Shown piece by piece: positions 34,478 through 45,600 of a stretch of DNA of 64,000 nt. Source of the stretch: Lachnospiraceae bacterium (GTDB lineage Bacteria; Bacillota; Clostridia; Lachnospirales; Lachnospiraceae); the NCBI GenBank assembly GCA_910574965.1, contig CAJTDB010000001.1, positions 124,001-188,000 on the forward strand, given 5' to 3'. Both the position numbers and the translations under genes were made by a program. Positions within the stretch are counted from its first letter, which is position 1; every line of letters starts with the position of its first letter. A model generated the notes under the pieces. That model made no database searches and had not been told where the DNA came from. It saw nothing but the letters and a program-made list of their open reading frames with translations.

Positions 34478-36791
34478 GTCACCACCCGTGCGGTGGTGTG
34501 GATTGAAATTAGTAGTAGTAATATGTCTATTACCTATGGTTCTGTCACCACCCGTGCGGTGGTGTGGATTGAAATGCTTGGTTATAACAATGCTACTTAT
34601 GGTGATGTTAGTCACCACCCGTGCGGTGGTGTGGATTGAAATAGAATTTAATAAATGCGGTTATTGGTCTTTTTGTAGTCACCACCCGTGCGGTGGTGTG
34701 GATTGAAATTAGTTTTGTTTTTGGAAAGTGAGGTTTTTTTATGTCACCACCCGTGCGGTGGTGTGGATTGAAATATGAGATTGCATCCGCATTATTTTAG
34801 GCCGGAAGGTGTCACCACCCGTGCGGTGGTGTGGATTGAAATAGTACACTATTTCTTACCTTGGCAATACCGATCCTGTCACCACCCGTGCGGTGGTGTG
34901 GATTGAAATTTTACCCAGCCAAAAATAATATTTAACAGAGCAATAATGTCACCACCCGTGCGGTGGTGTGGATTGAAATAATACACTAGCTCAAAGACTA
35001 GTCAGGAGGGGCACGTCACCACCCGTGCGGTGGTGTGGATTGAAATGTAACCAGCAAGTGTATATGGTGTAACCTGTAAAGGTCACCACCCGTGCGGTGG
35101 TGTGGATTGAAATCGGAACCTCAAAACTATCAAAATAGCGAGTCCATGGTCACCACCCGTGCGGTGGTGTGGATTGAAATAGCGTCATTATAAGCATACA
35201 GTTTATTTGTTTAGGTCACCACCCGTGCGGTGGTGTGGATTGAAATAGTTTTGGAAAGTGAGGTTTTTTATGATTTTGACAGGGTCACCACCCGTGCGGT
35301 GGTGTGGATTGAAATACCCTCACCAGATGGATGCACAATCGTGATCGAGCGTCACCACCCGTGCGGTGGTGTGGATTGAAATCACAGTCGATACGTCAGT
35401 GTCTGTCTCCACATCATGTCACCACCCGTGCGGTGGTGTGGATTGAAATTGTCTCCGGCGGAACTTCCGCCGGCACCTCCTCAGGTCACCACCCGTGCGG
35501 TGGTGTGGATTGAAATATAAAACTGTTGACAATTAGCTGACCAAGTGCAAAGTCACCACCCGTGCGGTGGTGTGGATTGAAATTCTTGGTACTGGTGTTG
35601 TGGATGCGATACATCAGGTCACCACCCGTGCGGTGGTGTGGATTGAAATTTGGCATTGCTGTTGTCGGTGCTGTGATCTCCGGTAGTCACCACCCGTGCG
35701 GTGGTGTGGATTGAAATAATGCGTTTATAATGTCATACGCCGGATTGTCCGTCACCACCCGTGCGGTGGTGTGGATTGAAATTTCCACCACATCATCCAT
35801 AGGAACCTGCACATCATGTCACCACCCGTGCGGTGGTGTGGATTGAAATTGCTGCTGTGACTGCCGCTGATTGGAAGGCTGTGGTCACCACCCGTGCGGT
35901 GGTGTGGATTGAAATTTACCTTAAAGTATTTGTCTTTGCTATGATTGGCGTCACCACCCGTGCGGTGGTGTGGATTGAAATTGGTGGTATCGGCGAAAAT
36001 ACCGCGGACGGATACAAGTCACCACCCGTGCGGTGGTGTGGATTGAAATCGGTACTGTTGGCCGCGTTTGGACCCATGCGCCGAAGGTCACCACCCGTGC
36101 GGTGGTGTGGATTGAAATAAGTTTTGTTTTTGGAAAGTGAGGTTTTTTATGGGTCACCACCCGTGCGGTGGTGTGGATTGAAATTAAAGAAAAACGGTTT
36201 TACAAATGTGGAGGTTACGCGTCACCACCCGTGCGGTGGTGTGGATTGAAATCGTTTTCATGATCTCCGGCACTACTCGGCCAGCATGTCACCACCCGTG
36301 CGGTGGTGTGGATTGAAATCGGATTTACAACCTGATCGATTTATCCGGATAATTGTCACCACCCGTGCGGTGGTGTGGATTGAAATGCCGTTTACAATCG
36401 AAAAGTCAAGGGCAATTATGTCGTCACCACCCGTGCGGTGGTGTGGATTGAAATTTTCATTATCTTCCATTATATCATAATGAAATTCGAGTCACCACCC
36501 GTGCGGTGGTGTGGATTGAAATATTATATGAATATTTCTCGAAAAATGATCTGAAAATTGTCACCACCCGTGCGGTGGTGTGGATTGAAATCGAATCCCA
36601 CGCTTCTTTAAATGGCCTTATAAGAGTCACCACCCGTGCGGTGGTGTGGATTGAAATTTGGTATCGAGGAGACCAAAATCAGCCGTGCGGTGTCACCACC
36701 CGTGCGGTGGTGTGGATTGAAATCGCCAAAAGGCCAGGAACCATACAAAAGACCTGCATGTCACCACCCGCACATTGGTGTGCCTTAAAGT
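34478..36791 (+). CRISPR. type I-C CRISPR array, 34 intact repeats plus one degenerate terminal repeat
   Basis: The 32-bp repeat begins GTCACCACCCGTGCGGTGG and ends TGTGGATTGAAAT; CCACC/GGTGG forms the I-C hairpin. Intact copies start at 34478, 34544, 34611, 34678, 34743 and so on to 36692, a 65-70 bp period, so spacers are 33-38 bp (34 spacers). All 34 appear identical. The last copy (36760-36791) keeps GTCACCACCCG but differs elsewhere and ends CCTTAAAGT. Spacers 4, 12 and 25 share one sequence core. No ORF through the array should be read as protein. Confidence 0.98.
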
Positions 36792-36991
36792 TAAAATAAT
36801 CCCGCTATATTTCCAATTTCATCCCTTCTCCCCAACTGCCTGATAACTGTTCCTAAATGAGTACAAAAAGGAGTGAAATTTTGCCAAAAAACCCCATAAA
36901 AAGTTCATAAAAAAGTACGTGCATCCACACAAGAAGTATGCTACAATATATCTGATTGAGTGTTTCAAAGCATGAGAGGATGGGATTTCAA

Positions 36992-37570
36992 ATGAGAAAA
37001 AAATCGCATATTTCACTGGCGCGTTTTCTGGTAAGAGAGGCGGGAGATGATGTATTGCGGAAGAGATGGAAAGCGTTTTATGTGGGAAGTCTGCTGCCGG
37101 ACTGCAGACCTTCATTTCTGACCATTCGTCATGAATATGATGAAACGTTTGACATGGTGGAACATAAGATCCGGTCTTTGATGGAAGGGCAGGGACGCCG
37201 GCCGGAAGATTCTATGCGGTATATGATAGATTTAGGACAAATCTTCCATTATATTGCGGATTATTTTACGTTTCCTCACAACAGAAATTATCCAGGCAGC
37301 CTGAAAGATCACTGTATTTATGAAAAATATCTGAAATTCCGTCTCCGCACGTATATTCAGGAGAAGGGACATGCGCTTGGCACGGGGGAACGTTTGGGGC
37401 TGCATTCGGTTGAAGAGATTCTGAATTACATCCGCAGAAACCATATGGAGTATATGAAAGCGTCCCGGAGTGTGGAAGAAGATTGTGAATATATTACCAG
37501 AGTATGTCTGCAGGTTCTAACGGCAATGGTATATCTGGTCAACCGTCCTGCAGCAGCGTATGCGGCTTAA
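36992..37570 (+). CDS. zinc-dependent phospholipase C-like protein
   Basis: 192 residues from ATG 36992 (ATG 36980 is a possible earlier start). Pattern HISLARFLV near the start and DLGQIFHYIADYFTFPHNRNY in the middle gives spaced His and Asp, as in the zinc-dependent phospholipase C / S1-P1 fold. VGSLLPDCRPSF is also typical of Lachnospiraceae members. No signal peptide is visible, so it is probably intracellular, unlike secreted phospholipase C. TACAAT (36942-36947) with an extended TG may be its -10. The array trailer to the start (36792-36991) holds no other gene. Confidence 0.75.
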   Translation: MRKKSHISLARFLVREAGDDVLRKRWKAFYVGSLLPDCRPSFLTIRHEYDETFDMVEHKIRSLMEGQGRRPEDSMRYMIDLGQIFHYIADYFTFPHNRNYPGSLKDHCIYEKYLKFRLRTYIQEKGHALGTGERLGLHSVEEILNYIRRNHMEYMKASRSVEEDCEYITRVCLQVLTAMVYLVNRPAAAYAA

Positions 37571-37632
37571 AACGAGTCTGAAAGCACAGGATGCAGCAGG
37601 CTGTTTGCAAAGATGTGCCGGAAGGAGAAAAT

Positions 37633-38457
37633 ATGGCAGATAGAGACAGACTGGAAATGAAATACGATCAGTTAAAAGACCGGATCGCTTCCGAGGGAAA
37701 GGCGGCAATCGCCTTCTCCGGGGGAGTGGATTCGGTCTTTTTGTTATATGTGGCAAAAGAGGCACTGGGAGATCAGGTACTGGCGTTGACCGTTTCGCTT
37801 CATGCGATGCCCGAAAAGGAGCTTAGGGAAGCGGAGGAGTTCTGCAAACAGCATCAGATTCGCCATCGGGTTGAGACCGTGGATGAATTTTCCATTGAAG
37901 GATTTGCTCAGAATCCGCCGGACCGGTGTTATTTGTGTAAGAAGGCGTTGTTTCAGAGAATGCTTCTGGCAGCGGGAGAGGAAGGATTTCTGATTTTGAT
38001 GGAGGGGTCTAATATGGATGACCAGGGGGATTACCGTCCGGGTCTTCGGGCACTTCGAGAGCTTCGGATTCAAAGTCCTTTGAAGGATGCAGGATTTTCA
38101 AAGGCGGAGATTCGCGAAATGTCCAGAAGACTTTCACTTCCCTCCTGGGAGAAGCCGTCTATGGCCTGTCTGGCGTCCCGGTTTGTCTATGGAGAACGAA
38201 TTACGCCGGAACGAATGAAGATGGTAGAACTTGCAGAGGAATATTTGACAGATATGGGTTTTATACAGCGGAGAGTACGAATGCATGGCATGCTGGCCAG
38301 AATCGAGCTGCTTCCAGAGGAGCTTCCTCACATAATGAAGGAAGGAATCTACAGGAAAGTGTGTGATCGTTTTCTGGAGTTGGGCTTTTCCTATGTGACG
38401 CTGGATCTGAACGGATTTGAAAGTGGAAGTATGAATAAAGGACTGGATACAGAATGA
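37633..38457 (+). CDS. larE: ATP-dependent sacrificial sulfur transferase LarE
   Basis: 274 residues from ATG 37633; GGAAGGAG is 6 nt upstream. PP-loop SGGVDS at 29-34. Cys179 in KPSMACLASRF corresponds to the sulfur-donating Cys176 of Lactiplantibacillus LarE; RCYLCKKALF (Cys99, Cys102) is a further Cys pair. LarE gives sulfur to the nickel-pincer cofactor of lactate racemase. No larA, larB or larC is in the window, so these may lie elsewhere or the protein may serve another enzyme. It overlaps tcdA by ATGA. Confidence 0.88.
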   Translation: MADRDRLEMKYDQLKDRIASEGKAAIAFSGGVDSVFLLYVAKEALGDQVLALTVSLHAMPEKELREAEEFCKQHQIRHRVETVDEFSIEGFAQNPPDRCYLCKKALFQRMLLAAGEEGFLILMEGSNMDDQGDYRPGLRALRELRIQSPLKDAGFSKAEIREMSRRLSLPSWEKPSMACLASRFVYGERITPERMKMVELAEEYLTDMGFIQRRVRMHGMLARIELLPEELPHIMKEGIYRKVCDRFLELGFSYVTLDLNGFESGSMNKGLDTE

Positions 38458-39194
38458 GAAAAGAGGCATTTTCTAGGACGGAGCTTCTGATCGGAGAAGA
38501 CGGACTGTCCTGTCTATGGCAGGCAAAGGTGGCGGTATTTGGACTTGGAGGCGTGGGCGGTTATGCGGCAGAGGCCCTTGTCCGGAGCGGGATCGGACAT
38601 TTTCTTCTGGTGGACAACGATGTAATTAGCAAAAGCAATCTGAACCGGCAAATCATTGCCCTTTACAGTACCATCGGACAATATAAGACAAAAGCAATGA
38701 AAGCACGGATGGCAGATATTTGTCCGGAGGCAGAGGTGGAGACGAGAGAATGTTTTTTCCTTCCGGAAAACCAAGACACCTTTTCTTTTGAAGAGTATGA
38801 TTATGTAGTGGATGCCATCGATACGGTTTCCGGAAAGCTGGCGCTGGCAGAGTGCTGCCAAAGGGCCGGGACGCCGCTGATTAGTGCCATGGGGGCAGGC
38901 AATAAGCTGGATCCGTCAGGATTTGAGGTGACGGATATTTACAGAACGAACGTATGTCCGCTGGCAAGGGTCATGCGGCGGGAACTGAGAAAGCGAGGCA
39001 TCCAAAGTCTGAAAGTAGTTTATTCCACCGAGGAGGCGCAGACGCCGAAAGTACAGCTCCGGCCAGAGGGCAGCGGGAAGGTCACGCCCGGAAGCATGGC
39101 ATTCGTTCCGGGAGCAGCAGGGCTTTTGCTGGCTTCTCAGGTGGTAAAAGACTTGTTGGAGAGGGTGCAGCCTTTTGGAAAAAGTGAAGCATAA
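38454..39194 (+). CDS. tcdA: tRNA threonylcarbamoyladenosine dehydratase (ThiF/E1 family)
   Basis: 246 residues. The Rossmann nucleotide loop FGLGGVGGYAAEALVRSGIG lies at 29-48, followed by LLVDNDVISKSNLNRQI (DxxxxxNxxRQ), DYVVDAIDTVSGK and ACSG-like GAGNKLDP. These match YgdL/TcdA, which cyclises t6A37 to ct6A in ANN-decoding tRNAs. The start overlaps larE (ATGA), so both are in one operon with addBA downstream (23 bp gap). Confidence 0.9.
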   Translation: MRKEAFSRTELLIGEDGLSCLWQAKVAVFGLGGVGGYAAEALVRSGIGHFLLVDNDVISKSNLNRQIIALYSTIGQYKTKAMKARMADICPEAEVETRECFFLPENQDTFSFEEYDYVVDAIDTVSGKLALAECCQRAGTPLISAMGAGNKLDPSGFEVTDIYRTNVCPLARVMRRELRKRGIQSLKVVYSTEEAQTPKVQLRPEGSGKVTPGSMAFVPGAAGLLLASQVVKDLLERVQPFGKSEA

Positions 39195-39217
39195 CAGAAA
39201 AATACAGGAGAATATAG

Positions 39218-42200
39218 ATGGCATTGCAGTTGATCCTAGGAAATTCCGGGGCTGGAAAATCCCATGATATTTTTAAAAAGATCATAGAGGAATCGAGCCA
39301 GAATCCAAAGAAGCAGTTTCTTATTATTGTGCCGGAGCAGTTTACGATGCAGACGCAGAAAGATCTTGTCATGATGCATCCGGGGCGGGGTATCATGAAT
39401 ATTGATGTGCTGAGCTTTGAGCGTCTGGCTCACAGGGTTTTTGACGAAGTGGGGCAGGAGCACAGAAAGATTCTGGAAGATACGGGCAAGAATCTGGTTC
39501 TGCGGCGTCTGGCTGAGGAGCGAAAAGACGAGCTGACGCTGCTGGGCGGAAATATGAAAAAGCTGGGCTATATCTCGGAGGTAAAGTCTCTGATCTCGGA
39601 ATTTACACAATATCAGGTGACTTCTGAGCAGCTTTTAAAAATGATGGAGCAGAATCAGAGCAATCCGCAGCTTTATTTTAAACTGAAGGATATGAAAATT
39701 CTCTACGACAGTTTTCAGGAGTATTTAAAAGGAACGTTTCTGACGGCGGAAGAGCTTCTTGGTGCTCTGGAACAAACGGTGGAGCGTTCGAATACCGTCA
39801 AAGGGAGTGTATTGGTGCTGGACGGGTTTACCGGCTTTACGCCGGTACAGCTTGGTCTTTTGAAAAAGCTGCTGGTACTGGCTTCTCAGGTGTATGTGAC
39901 GCTGACGCTGGACGGAAGAGAAGACCCGTATGCAAAAGGGGCACCATATCAGTTGTTTTATATGACAAGGAAAACGATCCAGAGCCTTCTGCGGGCAGCG
40001 GAGGAAGTAAAGGTGACCGTAGAAAAGCCAGTCATAAAGAAAGAGGCGGGGCGCTGCCGCTTCCGGCAGGCGCGGGCACTTGGTTTTCTGGAGGCCGGGA
40101 TCTTCCGTCCTGGGAAGAAAATATGGGAGGAAGAGACGGAAGAACTTCGGCTGTATGCGGCGCATACGCCAAGAGCAGAAGCCGAGGCAGTGGGAAGAGA
40201 GATCCAAAGACTGGTGCGGGATGAAGGATACCGCTATCGGGATATGGCGGTGGTGACGGGTGACCTTTCTGTCTATGGAATCCTGATGGAACAGGTGTTC
40301 TCCAGGCTTGAGATACCAGGTTTTATGGATCAGAAAAAGGATGTACTGAAAAATCCTTTTGTAGAGTTCCTGCGGGCACTGTTACTGGTGATTCAGGAGG
40401 ATTTTGCTTACGAACCTGTGTTCCGGATGCTTCGAAGCGGCATGACAGACGTGACAAGAGAGGAAACCGACCGTCTGGAAAATTATGTGATTGCAAAAGG
40501 AATCCGCGGTTTTTCCGGCTGGAATAGGGAATGGAAGCGGCCCATGAAGGGCATGGATGAGGAAACTTTAGAAGAACTGAACATACTCCGGAAAAAGGCG
40601 ATCCAGGGGATGAAGGAACTGCGCAGGGAACTGAAAGCCAAGGGTGCCGATGCAGAGCGGATGACAAAAGGGGTCTATGAGTACCTGGTACTGCAGAAAA
40701 TTCAGCAGAAACTGAAAGGATACGAGGAACGTTTTGAACAGGAGGGAGATCATTCCAGGTCCAAGGAGTATGCCCAGATCTATGGGATGGTTATAGAATT
40801 GTTTGATAAAATGGTCCTGCTGCTGGGAGACTGCTGGATGTCTTTTGCGGAATATGTGGAACTTCTGGATGCGGGGCTGTCCGAGATGAAAGTTGGTCTG
40901 ATTCCTGCAGGTACCGATCAGGTGGTAGTAGGGGATATGGAGAGAAGCCGTCTGAAGGATATTAAGGTGCTGTTTTTTGCCGGGGTCAATGAAGGAAGTG
41001 TCCCCAGAGACAAGGGAAGGGGCGGCATCCTCTCGGAGATAGACCGGGAAATCCTGGCAGAGCAGGAAGTGGAGCTGGCGCCTACATCCAGACAGGAGAC
41101 ATATATTCAGAAATTCTATATGTATCTGACACTAACAAAGCCATCCCGCAGGCTGTATCTAAGCTGGAGCCAGACAGATGCAGACGGGAACAGTCTTCGC
41201 CCTTCCTGGCTGATCACAAAGATCGGTCAGATCTTTCCGAATGTTCCGGTGCGTACGGAACAGGATCTAAGCTATGCGGAACGGCTTGTAACTCCTAAGG
41301 GGAGTATACAAGAGCTGACAGAGGCGCTGGACGCTCTGCGCGCTCAGAAGGCGGATCGATGGCAGGAGACACTGGTGCAGTGGTATGGAGAGCAGAAGGA
41401 ATGGCAGGGACAGCTCTCCAGACTTTTGGATGCGGCATGTTTTTCCAGCCAGGAGAAAGAGATTAAAAAGGCAGTTGCCAGAACCCTTTACGGGACGCTT
41501 CTGGAAGGAAGTGTGACCAGGTTGGAGCAGTTTGCGGCCTGTGCCTATTCACATTTTCTCCAGTATGGGCTGGGGCTTAGAGAGCGGGAAACCTGCGGGC
41601 TGGAAGCCGTGGATATGGGAAATGTGTTTCACGGAGCGCTGAAATATTTCTCAGACCGGGTAGAGGAAAGTGCATATGACTGGTTCCATGTGCCGGAGGA
41701 AAAACGGGACGAGTGGATGGAGGAGGCACTGGAGCGGGCACTGGAGGACTACGGGGAGCGGGTGCTCTCAGACCGGGCGCAAGATGCTTATGTGCTGGAG
41801 CGGGTGCGCAGAATCGGCAGGCGAACAGCCTGGGCAATCCTGAAGCAGCTTCAGAAGGGAGCCTTTGTTCCGGAGGAAACAGAAGTGTCCTTCCGGAATC
41901 TGGAGCAGCTTCCGAGTGTGTCCATGATTTTGTCCGAAGAGGAGCGGATGCGCCTCAGGGGGCGTATTGACCGGATCGATATATGCCGGCAAGACGGAAA
42001 AACATATGTTCGAATTATTGATTATAAAAGCGGCAATACAAAGTTTGATCTGACCAGTATTTATTATGGCCTGCAGTTGCAGTTGGTCGTATATCTGAAT
42101 GCAGCGATGGAGAAGCTGGCGGGAGAAAAGGGCGAAAAGGTGCATCCGGCCGGGATGTTTTATTACCATATTGAAGATCCGCTTCTGGATTTTGCCGAGG

Positions 42201-42652
42201 AGGGGATACCAGAGCAGAGACTTTTAAAGGAACTGGCATGGACCGGACTGTCCAGCGGGGATCGGGAAATCGTGGCGCTTATGGACCGGGAGATTGGGAC
42301 GGTATCAGAAATCCTGCCTCTGCGGCTGAAAAAAGACGGCAGTTATGCGGCAGGTTCTTCTGTGGCAGATGAGGAGCAATTTGAACGTCTGACCAGACAT
42401 GTACAGAAAAAGCTGATCGAATATGGGGAACGCATCTTAAATGGAGACATTCGGATGGAGCCTTATGAGCTGGGAGACGAAGATGCCTGCCGATTCTGCA
42501 GGTACCACAGTGTGTGCGGTTTTGACCGAAGGGTAGAAGGCTGTGAGAAGCGAAGGCTTAGACCCATGGAGCGGACAAAGATTTGGGAGGAGCTGAAAAA
42601 TGAGTATCACATGGACCGAAGACCAGAGAAAAGTCATAGAGACCAGAGATAG
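39218..42652 (+). CDS. addB: AddB subunit of the ATP-dependent helicase-exonuclease
   Basis: 1144 residues. Walker A GNSGAGKS at 8-15. The C-terminal nuclease has RGRIDRID and RIIDYKSG (DxK site). Four Cys for the 4Fe-4S staple: one in FAACAYSHFLQYGLGL and three in CRFCRYHSVCGFDRR. With AddA it resects double-strand breaks for RecA loading, and it also degrades phage DNA and feeds CRISPR adaptation in some bacteria. It overlaps addA by 53 bp. Confidence 0.95.
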   Translation: MALQLILGNSGAGKSHDIFKKIIEESSQNPKKQFLIIVPEQFTMQTQKDLVMMHPGRGIMNIDVLSFERLAHRVFDEVGQEHRKILEDTGKNLVLRRLAEERKDELTLLGGNMKKLGYISEVKSLISEFTQYQVTSEQLLKMMEQNQSNPQLYFKLKDMKILYDSFQEYLKGTFLTAEELLGALEQTVERSNTVKGSVLVLDGFTGFTPVQLGLLKKLLVLASQVYVTLTLDGREDPYAKGAPYQLFYMTRKTIQSLLRAAEEVKVTVEKPVIKKEAGRCRFRQARALGFLEAGIFRPGKKIWEEETEELRLYAAHTPRAEAEAVGREIQRLVRDEGYRYRDMAVVTGDLSVYGILMEQVFSRLEIPGFMDQKKDVLKNPFVEFLRALLLVIQEDFAYEPVFRMLRSGMTDVTREETDRLENYVIAKGIRGFSGWNREWKRPMKGMDEETLEELNILRKKAIQGMKELRRELKAKGADAERMTKGVYEYLVLQKIQQKLKGYEERFEQEGDHSRSKEYAQIYGMVIELFDKMVLLLGDCWMSFAEYVELLDAGLSEMKVGLIPAGTDQVVVGDMERSRLKDIKVLFFAGVNEGSVPRDKGRGGILSEIDREILAEQEVELAPTSRQETYIQKFYMYLTLTKPSRRLYLSWSQTDADGNSLRPSWLITKIGQIFPNVPVRTEQDLSYAERLVTPKGSIQELTEALDALRAQKADRWQETLVQWYGEQKEWQGQLSRLLDAACFSSQEKEIKKAVARTLYGTLLEGSVTRLEQFAACAYSHFLQYGLGLRERETCGLEAVDMGNVFHGALKYFSDRVEESAYDWFHVPEEKRDEWMEEALERALEDYGERVLSDRAQDAYVLERVRRIGRRTAWAILKQLQKGAFVPEETEVSFRNLEQLPSVSMILSEEERMRLRGRIDRIDICRQDGKTYVRIIDYKSGNTKFDLTSIYYGLQLQLVVYLNAAMEKLAGEKGEKVHPAGMFYYHIEDPLLDFAEEGIPEQRLLKELAWTGLSSGDREIVALMDREIGTVSEILPLRLKKDGSYAAGSSVADEEQFERLTRHVQKKLIEYGERILNGDIRMEPYELGDEDACRFCRYHSVCGFDRRVEGCEKRRLRPMERTKIWEELKNEYHMDRRPEKSHRDQR

Positions 42653-45600
42653 AAATCTGCTTGTTTCAGCAGCAGCCGGTTCCGGCAAGACGGCGGTGCT
42701 GGTAGAACGGATTCTTTCTAGAATTACGGACGCGAAACATCCCGTTGATGCGGACCGGCTGCTGATTACGACTTTTACCAAAGCGGCGGCGGGAGAGATG
42801 AAGGAGCGGATTGGAAAGGCACTTCTTAAGCGTCTGGAGGAAGATCCGGGAAACGAGTGGCTGCAGAGACAGGAAGCGCTGGTGCAAAGGGCGCAGATTA
42901 CGACGATTCATGGATTTTGTTTGTATGTGATTCGTAATTATTTTCATGTCATTGACTTGAATCCGAACTTCCGGATTGCGGACGAGGGAGAGATGCGCCT
43001 GTTAAAACAGGATACGGTGGATGAGCTTTTGGAAGATGCCCATAAGGAGAAGCAGGAGGCCTTCCTTCGGTTTGCAGAAAGCTACGGCAGCGGTAACAGG
43101 GGAAGCGGGATTGGTGAGATGATTCTGCAGTTGTATGAATATGCAGTGGCAAGTCCTCAGCCAGTTCGATGGCTTCAGTCCTGTGCGGCGGCGTATAAGA
43201 TTCCTGAAGGTGCCTCTTACAGCAGCCTTTCCTTTGCGGGAGACATTTTGGATGAACTAAAACAGACGGTTTCGGATTGTTTTAAGGTGCTGGAAAAGAC
43301 TGTCGCCCTGGCTCAGTTACCCTGCGGACCGCAGGCTTATGTGGAAGTGTTGCGTGCAGACGAAGGGCTTCTCCAGGAGCTTTTGGAATGTGACAGTCTG
43401 GAAGATTTTGAACTTCTCATAACAGAACTGACGTTTGGAAGGCTTCCAAGCCGCCGTTCCAAAGCGATGGCAGGGGCAGATGACTTTTTATGCGAACAGA
43501 TTATGGAACTCCGGGGCGAAGTAAAAGAAGTGCTGAAAGGGCTTGTCCGGCAGTATTTTCAGCTTCCCGGTGAGCTGGCGGCAGAACAGATGCGTCTTAC
43601 AGCGGAAAATATTCAGGTTTATACGGAGCTGACCATACAGTTTATGGAGCGCTTAGAAGAGAAAAAGAGAAAGAAAAATATTCTGGATTTTTCCGATCAG
43701 GAGCATCTTGCACTTCAAATCCTGACCCGCGAGGAGAACGGGGTGCTGGTACCTTCCGAGACGGCGGATATTTTCGCGGATTATTTTGCGGAGATTATGG
43801 TGGATGAATATCAGGACAGCAACCTGGTGCAGGAGGCTATTTTAAACAGTATCTGCAGCAGCCGGAAAGGACGGGATGACCGGTTCATGGTCGGGGATGT
43901 GAAGCAGAGCATCTATCGGTTTCGTCAGGCAGAACCAGGACTTTTTCTGGAAAAATATGGACGGTATGAAGACGGAGACGGAGGCGTGCGCATTGATCTG
44001 CACCAGAATTTCCGCAGCCGGGATACAGTCCTTACGCCGGTCAATGAGTTGTTTGGCCGGATCATGTGCCGGGAGCTGGGAGGCATCGAGTACGATGAGT
44101 CGGCGGCATTGAAACCAGGGGCTGTCTATCCGGAACTGGAAGCTTCTCAGGCAGAACTTCTGCTTTTGTCTCAGGAGGAGTGGGAAGACCTGCGCGGGGA
44201 GTGCGGCTGGACCAAACAGGAGGCAGAGGCGCACTTAATCGCCTGGAGAATCAAACGGATGCTGGCTGGGGAACAGGTGACGGAAGCCGGGGAGCTTCGT
44301 CCGGTCCGTCCGGGGGACATCGTGATCCTTCTTCGGACCATGTCCGGATGGAGCGAGACATTTGTACGGGTATTGCAGGATGAGGGGATTCCGGCCAGTG
44401 CCCAGTCCCGAACCGGATATTTTGAGACGCTGGAAGTAGAGACGATTCTTTCTTATCTGAAAGTGCTCGACAATCCTGTTCAGGAGATTCCGCTGGCAGC
44501 GGCTCTGCATGGGATGCTGGGCGGCTTTTCTTCTGAAGAACTGGCAAAGATCCGGACACTCTGTCCGGAAAAGGATTTTACGGAAGCCTGCAGACGTTAT
44601 CGGGAGGAAGGACCGGAAGAGGAACTTCGGCTGCGCCTGGATGATTTTTACAGACAGGCAGATCGATATCGGGAACTGGCCGCCTGCACCTCTATGCATG
44701 AGCTTTTGTGGCAGATCTTAACGGAAACCGGGTATTTAGATCAGGTGCAGGCACTTCCTTCCGGCGGGCAGAGGCTGGCCAATATGGAAATGCTGCTTAA
44801 GAAGGCGCAGGATTATGAGAAGATCAGTTATCACGGACTGTTTCATTTTATCCGGTATATCGAGCGGCTTCAGAGATATCAGGTGGATTTTGGGGAAGCG
44901 GATATTTCGGGAAAAGGCAGTGAGGCGGTTCGTATTATGAGTACGCACCACAGCAAAGGACTGGAATTTCCAGTAGTTTTTGCTGCCGGTATGGGCAAAA
45001 GCTTTAACAGACAGGAAGGCCGGGAGAAAGCGGTGATGAGCAGCCGGTACGGCGTCGGCCTGGACTATGTGGATCTGAAAGAGCGGATGCGCTGTCCTAC
45101 CATTTTGAAACGTTTTATACGCAGGCGGAATCTTCTGGACAGTCTGGGAGAAGAGCTGCGGATCCTGTATGTGGCTATGACTCGTGCAAAGGAAAAGCTG
45201 ATTCTGACCGGTATGGCAAGAGAAAAGCTTCTAGGGGAAGAAGGAGCGTCGGGAGAGGAAAAGCTGCTGTTCTTAAAACTCAGTAATGCGGAAGGCTGTC
45301 TTACATGGATACTTTCCGGAATGAATGCAGAGGACAGCAGCATTCAAAAGGAGAGAATCCCGCTGGCGGATCTGGCAGAACAGGCAGTCCGGCAGCAGGT
45401 GAAACGGGCATTGACCAGAGACGAAATGGAGAAGCTGATTCTCTTTCGGGCGAGGGACGAAAAGCTGTATGAGCAGGTGGATGAGCGTCTGTCCTGGTCC
45501 TATCCATGGGCAGGACAGAAACAGACGAAGCAGAAATACAGCGTCACTGAGCTGAAGCGAAGGAGGGTGCCGGAGGAATCGGACAGCAGCGAAGAGCTGT

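Noticed and set aside
36658-36691. Spacer 33 ending AGCCGTGCGGT as a recombined repeat
   Set aside because: Only 8-9 bases (CCGTGCGGT) match the repeat core; with 34 spacers this can be coincidence, and the flanking repeats are intact.
34214-36799. Several ORFs with VRWCGLK / TTRAVVWIEI repeats
   Set aside because: They are translations of CRISPR repeats and spacers, not proteins.
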